This document shows positions 8,466 through 12,218 of a stretch of 12,218 nt of DNA, one piece after another. Positions within the stretch are counted from its first letter, which is position 1; every line of letters begins with the position of its first letter. A program made the position numbers and the translations under genes. The notes below the pieces were generated by a model. It did no database searches. It was given only the letters and a program-made list of their open reading frames with translations, and was not told where the DNA came from. This stretch comes from an uncultured Eubacteriales bacterium (GTDB lineage Bacteria; Bacillota; Clostridia; Oscillospirales; UMGS1783). The stretch covers positions 1-12,218 of the forward strand of contig CAJLRT010000015.1 in NCBI GenBank assembly GCA_905209135.1, read 5' to 3'.

Positions 8466-9434
8466 ATGGCTAAACAGGAACAATATATCTATGCGGTCAC
8501 CCGGATCCGGTACCGTGAGCTCCAGCTCCTGCGCGACGCGGACATGGAGCAGCTGCTCGCCTGCCGGGATCTGGACGCCGCGCTGCGGTATCTCGCCGAG
8601 CGCGGCTGGACCAGCGAGGGCGGCACTGTCGAGGACCTGCTCGAAGCGCAGAAGCGGCAGCTCTGGTCGCTGCTGCGCGAGCTCGTGAAAGACCTGCGCG
8701 TGTTCGACGTATTCATCTGCCTCAACGACTATCACAACCTGAAAGCGGCTGTAAAACAGGCCGTATTTCCGGACGACGGCGCGCATATCTTTATGGACGA
8801 CTGCACCGTGCCGGTGGATCTCATCCGGCGCGCGCTGGCAAACGGCGACTATACGCGCCTGCCCGCAGGCATGCGCGACGCGGCCAGGGAGGCGCTGACC
8901 ATCCTGCGCGAGACCGGCGACGGCCAGATGTGCGACGCCGTGATCGACCGCGCAGGGCTTGTGGAGCTGTGCCGCATGGGAAAAGAGAGCGGCTATCCGC
9001 TGTTTGAGATGTACGCGCAGCACACCACGGCTGTGGCCGATATTAAAATGGCGGTGCGCGCCTGCCGCATGGGCGGCCTGCGCGCCTTTCTCGACAAGGC
9101 GCTCGCGCCCTGCGAGTATGTAAACGCCGGCCGGCTTGCCGAGGCCGCCGCGCGCGGGATGGACGAGATATGCGAGTGCATCAGGAGCACGCGCTACAGC
9201 GGCGCTGTGGACGCGCTGCGCGAATCGCCCTCCGCCTTTGAACGCTACTGCGACAACAAGCTCATGGAGCTGATCCGGCCGCAGAAGAGCAACTATTTCG
9301 GCATCGAGCCGATCGCGGCCTACCTGCTCGCACGGGAAAACGAGATCAAGACGGTGCGGATCATCCTGTGCGGAAAGCGCAGCGGGATCGACGACGGCGT
9401 CATCCGCGAGAGATTGAGGGATATGTATGTATAA
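8466..9434 (+). CDS. ntpC: V/A-type ATPase subunit C (AC39/d-type central connector)
   Basis: This 322-residue soluble protein belongs to the AC39/subunit d family. It forms the funnel that sits on the membrane ring and receives the central stalk, linking ATP hydrolysis to rotor turning. It is largely alpha-helical with repeated pseudo-similar helical thirds. DYHNLKAAVKQAV (88-100) is the recognisable family segment, echoed by the later DNKLMELIRPQK and YFGIEPIAAYLLARENEIKTVRIIL near the C-terminus. There are no membrane helices, and the length is near the usual 330-350. A GGGAGAGG site precedes the ATG. The stop overlaps the ntpG start by 8 bases, so the two are probably translationally coupled. 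Confidence 0.95.
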   Translation: MAKQEQYIYAVTRIRYRELQLLRDADMEQLLACRDLDAALRYLAERGWTSEGGTVEDLLEAQKRQLWSLLRELVKDLRVFDVFICLNDYHNLKAAVKQAVFPDDGAHIFMDDCTVPVDLIRRALANGDYTRLPAGMRDAAREALTILRETGDGQMCDAVIDRAGLVELCRMGKESGYPLFEMYAQHTTAVADIKMAVRACRMGGLRAFLDKALAPCEYVNAGRLAEAAARGMDEICECIRSTRYSGAVDALRESPSAFERYCDNKLMELIRPQKSNYFGIEPIAAYLLARENEIKTVRIILCGKRSGIDDGVIRERLRDMYV

Positions 9435-9744
9435 GATTGCAGTGATCGGCGACCGGGACAGCATCTACGGCTTTGCCGCCCTGGGGCTGGACGTATACCC
9501 TGCGGACGACGAGCAGACCGGGCGCGCGCTGTTCCGCAGGATTGTAGAGGGCGAGTACGCTGTCGCATATATTACGGAAAAACTCGCCGCCGACCTTGCC
9601 GACGAGATAGAAAAGCTCCGCTTCAGGCCCCTGCCCGCCGTGATCCTGATCCCAGGCGTGTCCGGCAATACCGGCATGGGCATACAGAATGTGAAAAGCT
9701 CGGTGGAAAAAGCGGTCGGGAGCGACATCATATTCAGCGGTTAG
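9427..9744 (+). CDS. ntpG: V/A-type ATPase subunit F (NtpG), central rotor
   Basis: This 105-residue alpha/beta protein is the small central-shaft subunit that binds subunit D inside the catalytic head. In E. hirae it is called NtpG, and in general V/A-ATPase nomenclature subunit F. The start MYKIAVIGDRDSIYGFAALG has the family GD.D...GF pattern. ITEKLA lies near 49-54, and the end PAVILIPGVSGNTGMGIQNVKSSVEKAVGSDI is the conserved C-terminal block. Length is standard. The ATG overlaps the ntpC stop region by 8 bases, with a GAGGGA site inside ntpC. An 81-base gap with two predicted hairpins separates it from ntpA. Confidence 0.94.
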   Translation: MYKIAVIGDRDSIYGFAALGLDVYPADDEQTGRALFRRIVEGEYAVAYITEKLAADLADEIEKLRFRPLPAVILIPGVSGNTGMGIQNVKSSVEKAVGSDIIFSG

Positions 9745-9749
9745 CAAAA

Positions 9750-9790
9750 GCCGGTCCGTCCGGACGCGGCAATACGGGCAATCCGGCCCG
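9750..9790 (+). other. tandem intercistronic hairpins between ntpG and ntpA
   Basis: The first stem pairs GCCGGTCC (9750-9757) with GGAC and CGGC (9762-9765, 9767-9770). It has a 4-base loop and a single bulged G at 9766. The second stem pairs CGGGC (9775-9779) with GCCCG (9786-9790) around a 6-base loop. Only four bases separate them. No T run follows, and the ribosome site of ntpA (AGGTGAGG, 9814-9821) is left free. Candidate roles are RNase-limited processing or attenuation. The structure is a prediction. Confidence 0.5.
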
Positions 9791-9825
9791 CGCCAAGCGA
9801 TAATGGAAGGAACAGGTGAGGATAT

Positions 9826-11589
9826 ATGAGCACTGGCACCATTAAAAAAGTGGCCGGCCCGCTGGTCATTGCGGAGGGCATGCGCGACGCGAACATGTTC
9901 GACGTCGTCCGCGTAAGCTCCCAGCGGCTGATCGGCGAAATTATTGAAATGCACGGCGATGAAGCGTCGGTGCAGGTCTACGAGGAGACCTCGGGCCTCG
10001 GCCCCGGCGAGCCCGTCGAATCGACCGGCGCGCCGCTGAGCGTGGAGCTCGGCCCCGGCCTGATCGGCAGCATTTTCGACGGAATCCAGCGCCCGCTGGA
10101 AACCATCCGCGCCGTCAGCGGCAACAACCTGCACCGCGGCGTTGAGGTCGCTTCGCTCAGCCGCGAAGCGGTCTGGCATTTCGTGCCCACCGTGAAGGCG
10201 GGCGACGCCGTCGTACCCGGCGACATCATCGGCACGGTGCTGGAGAGTAAGATTATCACGCACCGGATCATGGTCCCCGCCGGCATTGAGGGCACGGTTG
10301 AAAGCATTGCGGAGGGCGACTATACCATCACCCAGACCGTCGCCGTCGTCCGCACGCAGGACGGGCCCCGCGACGTGACGCTCATGCAGAAGTGGCCGGT
10401 CCGCAAAGGACGCCCCTACCGCCAGAAGCTGACGCCGGACATCCCGCTCGTGACCGGACAGCGCGTGATCGACGTGATGTTCCCCATCGCCAAGGGCGGC
10501 ACGGCCGCCGTGCCGGGGCCGTTCGGCAGCGGCAAGACAGTGGTGCAGCACCAGCTTGCCAAGTGGGCCACGGCGGACATCGTCGTATACATCGGCTGCG
10601 GCGAGCGCGGCAATGAAATGACCGACGTGCTCAACGAATTCCCCGAACTGAAAGACCCCAAAACAGGACACTCCCTCATGGAGCGCACCGTGCTTATTGC
10701 AAACACCTCCGACATGCCGGTTGCCGCCCGCGAGGCGTCCATATACACCGGCATCACCGTGGCCGAGTACTTCCGCGATATGGGCTACTCGGTGGCGCTG
10801 ATGGCCGACTCGACTTCCCGCTGGGCCGAGGCGCTGCGCGAGATGTCGGGCCGGCTTGAAGAAATGCCGGGCGACGAGGGCTACCCCGCCTACCTGAGCA
10901 GCCGCCTGGCGCAGTTCTATGAACGCGCGGGCCGCGTCATCACCCTCGGCTCGGAGGGCCGCGAGGGCTCGCTGAGCGTCATCGGGGCCGTGTCGCCGCC
11001 GGGCGGCGATATTTCCGAGCCTGTCGCGCAGGCGACGCTGCGCATTGTAAAGGTGTTCTGGGGGCTCGACTCCAACCTGGCCTACCGCCGCCACTTCCCC
11101 GCCATCAACTGGCTCAACAGCTATTCGCTTTACCTTGACAATATGTCCGCCTGGTTCGACAGCCAGTTCGAGGGCTGGAGCGCCCAGCGCGGCCGGCTCA
11201 TGAACCTGCTGCAGGACGAGCGCGAACTTGAGGAGATCGTGCAGCTGGTCGGCATGGACGCGCTCAGCGCGCCGGACCGGCTGAAGATTGAGGCCGCCCG
11301 CTCAGTGCGGGAGGACTTCCTGCAGCAGAACAGCTTCCATGAGGAGGACACCTACTCCCCGCTGGAGAAACAGTACCTGATGATGAAGATGGTGCTCAAA
11401 TACTACGACGAGTCCGCCGCCGCGCTGCAGAAGGGCGCGGACATTGAGAAAGTCGCGGCGCTGCCGGTGCGCGAACGGATCGGCAGGCTCAAGGAGCTCC
11501 CGCTCGAGCAGCTCCGGGACGAGATCCAGTCGATTGAGCGGCAGCTCATAAACGAGCTGGAGGACCTGACCAGAAGGGAGGCATTCTGA
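9826..11589 (+). CDS. ntpA: V/A-type ATPase catalytic subunit A
   Basis: This is the nucleotide-hydrolysing or -synthesising subunit of the A3B3 head. At 587 residues it has the normal V/A length and is intein-free. The P-loop GPFGSGKT is at 231-238 (K237, T238), with the catalytic glutamate E260 and R261 in GCGERGNEM. The Walker B region [12 protein letters not shown] is at 322-333 (D328), and [12 protein letters not shown] lies near 384-395. The segment at about 115-185 ([13 protein letters not shown] and onward) is the extra bulge domain that separates A subunits from F1-beta. The C-terminal helical domain ends in charged helices. AGGTGAGG lies just before the ATG. The stop TGA overlaps the ntpB start codon by one base, suiting coupled, equimolar A and B synthesis. 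Confidence 0.98.
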   Translation: MSTGTIKKVAGPLVIAEGMRDANMFDVVRVSSQRLIGEIIEMHGDEASVQVYEETSGLGPGEPVESTGAPLSVELGPGLIGSIFDGIQRPLETIRAVSGNNLHRGVEVASLSREAVWHFVPTVKAGDAVVPGDIIGTVLESKIITHRIMVPAGIEGTVESIAEGDYTITQTVAVVRTQDGPRDVTLMQKWPVRKGRPYRQKLTPDIPLVTGQRVIDVMFPIAKGGTAAVPGPFGSGKTVVQHQLAKWATADIVVYIGCGERGNEMTDVLNEFPELKDPKTGHSLMERTVLIANTSDMPVAAREASIYTGITVAEYFRDMGYSVALMADSTSRWAEALREMSGRLEEMPGDEGYPAYLSSRLAQFYERAGRVITLGSEGREGSLSVIGAVSPPGGDISEPVAQATLRIVKVFWGLDSNLAYRRHFPAINWLNSYSLYLDNMSAWFDSQFEGWSAQRGRLMNLLQDERELEEIVQLVGMDALSAPDRLKIEAARSVREDFLQQNSFHEEDTYSPLEKQYLMMKMVLKYYDESAAALQKGADIEKVAALPVRERIGRLKELPLEQLRDEIQSIERQLINELEDLTRREAF

Positions 11590-12218
11590 TGCCTAAGGAA
11601 TACCGCACAATAGAAGAGGTCGCCGGGCCGCTGATGCTGGTCCGCGACGTGGAGGACGTGTTCTACGACGAGCTGGGCGAGATTGAGCTTGCCAACGGCG
11701 AGCGCCGCCGCTGCAAAGTGCTGGAGATCGACGGCGGAAACGCGCTTGTGCAGCTTTTCGAGTCCTCCACCGGCATCAACCTCTCCAACAGCCGCGTCCG
11801 GTTCCTCGGCCGCAGCATGGAGCTCGGCGTATCGGCCGATATGCTCGGCCGCGTATTCGACGGCCTGGGCCGCCCCATAGACAACGGCCCCGAGATCCTG
11901 CCTGAAAAGCGCATGGACATCAACGGCCTGCCCATCAATCCCGCCGCGCGCAACTATCCGCAGGAGTTCATCCAGACGGGTATATCCGCGATCGACGGCC
12001 TGAACACCCTGGTCCGGGGCCAGAAGCTGCCCATCTTTTCCGGGTCCGGCCTGCCCCATGCCAACCTCGCGGCGCAGATCGCCCGGCAGGCGAAGGTGCG
12101 CGGCACGAACGAGCCGTTCGCCGTTGTGTTCGCGGCGATGGGCATTACCTTTGAGGAGGCCAACTTCTTCACCGAGAGCTTCCGTGAAACGGGCGCGCTG
12201 GACCGCGCCGTCCTGTTC
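11589..12218 (+). CDS. ntpB: V/A-type ATPase subunit B, N-terminal 210 residues, cut by window edge
   Basis: This is the non-catalytic partner of subunit A in the A3B3 ring. The visible part starts [18 protein letters not shown]. It has the beta-barrel segment with [17 protein letters not shown] (about 58-74), then [15 protein letters not shown] (84-98) and [35 protein letters not shown]. The last motif (SGSGLPH, near 151-157) is the degenerate P-loop that replaces GKT in B subunits, so loss of the P-loop lysine is normal for this family. Full-length relatives are about 460 residues, so a little under half is present. The ATG overlaps the ntpA stop by one base. Subunit D would be expected next, outside the window. 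Confidence 0.97.
   Translation, partial: MPKEYRTIEEVAGPLMLVRDVEDVFYDELGEIELANGERRRCKVLEIDGGNALVQLFESSTGINLSNSRVRFLGRSMELGVSADMLGRVFDGLGRPIDNGPEILPEKRMDINGLPINPAARNYPQEFIQTGISAIDGLNTLVRGQKLPIFSGSGLPHANLAAQIARQAKVRGTNEPFAVVFAAMGITFEEANFFTESFRETGALDRAVLF

Noticed and set aside
10516..10545. Intein in the catalytic A subunit P-loop, a known insertion site in this family
   Set aside because: The frame runs uninterrupted through GPFGSGKT with normal length, so no intein is present.
7812..11094. Two long minus-strand frames (7812-9464 and 9400-11094) opposite ntpE, C, G and A
   Set aside because: They are mirror frames of conserved ATPase genes with no domain or start signal of their own.
12036..12062. 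Broken P-loop in subunit B as a sign of a pseudogene
   Set aside because: SGSGLPH in place of GKT is normal for non-catalytic B subunits of V/A-type ATPases.

Overview
The window looks like a chromosomal segment of a GC-rich Bacillota, probably an anaerobic Clostridia lineage. This is an inference from five signs. AGGAGG-type ribosome binding sites are frequent. Glycyl-tRNA synthetase is the single-chain dimeric form. A lone ECF-transporter S component is present. Promoters are close to the sigma-A consensus. A bacterial V/A-type ATPase operon has the gene order of Enterococcus hirae ntp. Species cannot be read from this sequence, and no mobile element, rRNA, tRNA or CRISPR array was seen.

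Left part (1-4057, minus strand): a co-directional housekeeping cluster read right to left. The order is pyridoxamine/pyridoxal kinase, ECF S component, glycyl-tRNA synthetase, ribonuclease HI, and a NifS/IscS-type cysteine desulfurase that runs off the left edge. Kinase and S component overlap, and the remaining gaps are 24-66 bases. A good promoter (TTGCAT-17-TATTAT) sits just upstream of the kinase. The theme is partly vitamin B6: uptake and phosphorylation at the head of the cluster, and a PLP-dependent enzyme at its far end.

Middle (4058-4936): mostly intergenic. A very GC-rich stretch separates two divergent promoters. The rightward one (TTGACA-17-TATACT) drives an 83-residue three-helix membrane protein of unknown function, followed by strong hairpins and a T run. 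A third promoter with perfect consensus (TTGACA-17-TATAAT) then starts the next operon.

Right part (4937-12218, plus strand): a V/A-type ATPase operon in the order F-I-K-E-C-G-A-B (E. hirae Ntp names), with B cut by the right edge. F and E form peripheral stalks, I and K form the membrane ion path, C and G form the central connection, and A and B form the catalytic hexamer. The K proteolipid keeps every residue of the E. hirae sodium site, so sodium coupling is predicted. Genes are tightly packed or overlapping except at K/E and G/A, where 75- and 81-base gaps can fold into hairpins.

No clearly undescribed system is visible. The least explained items are the orphan membrane protein, the GC-rich divergent spacer and the intercistronic hairpins.
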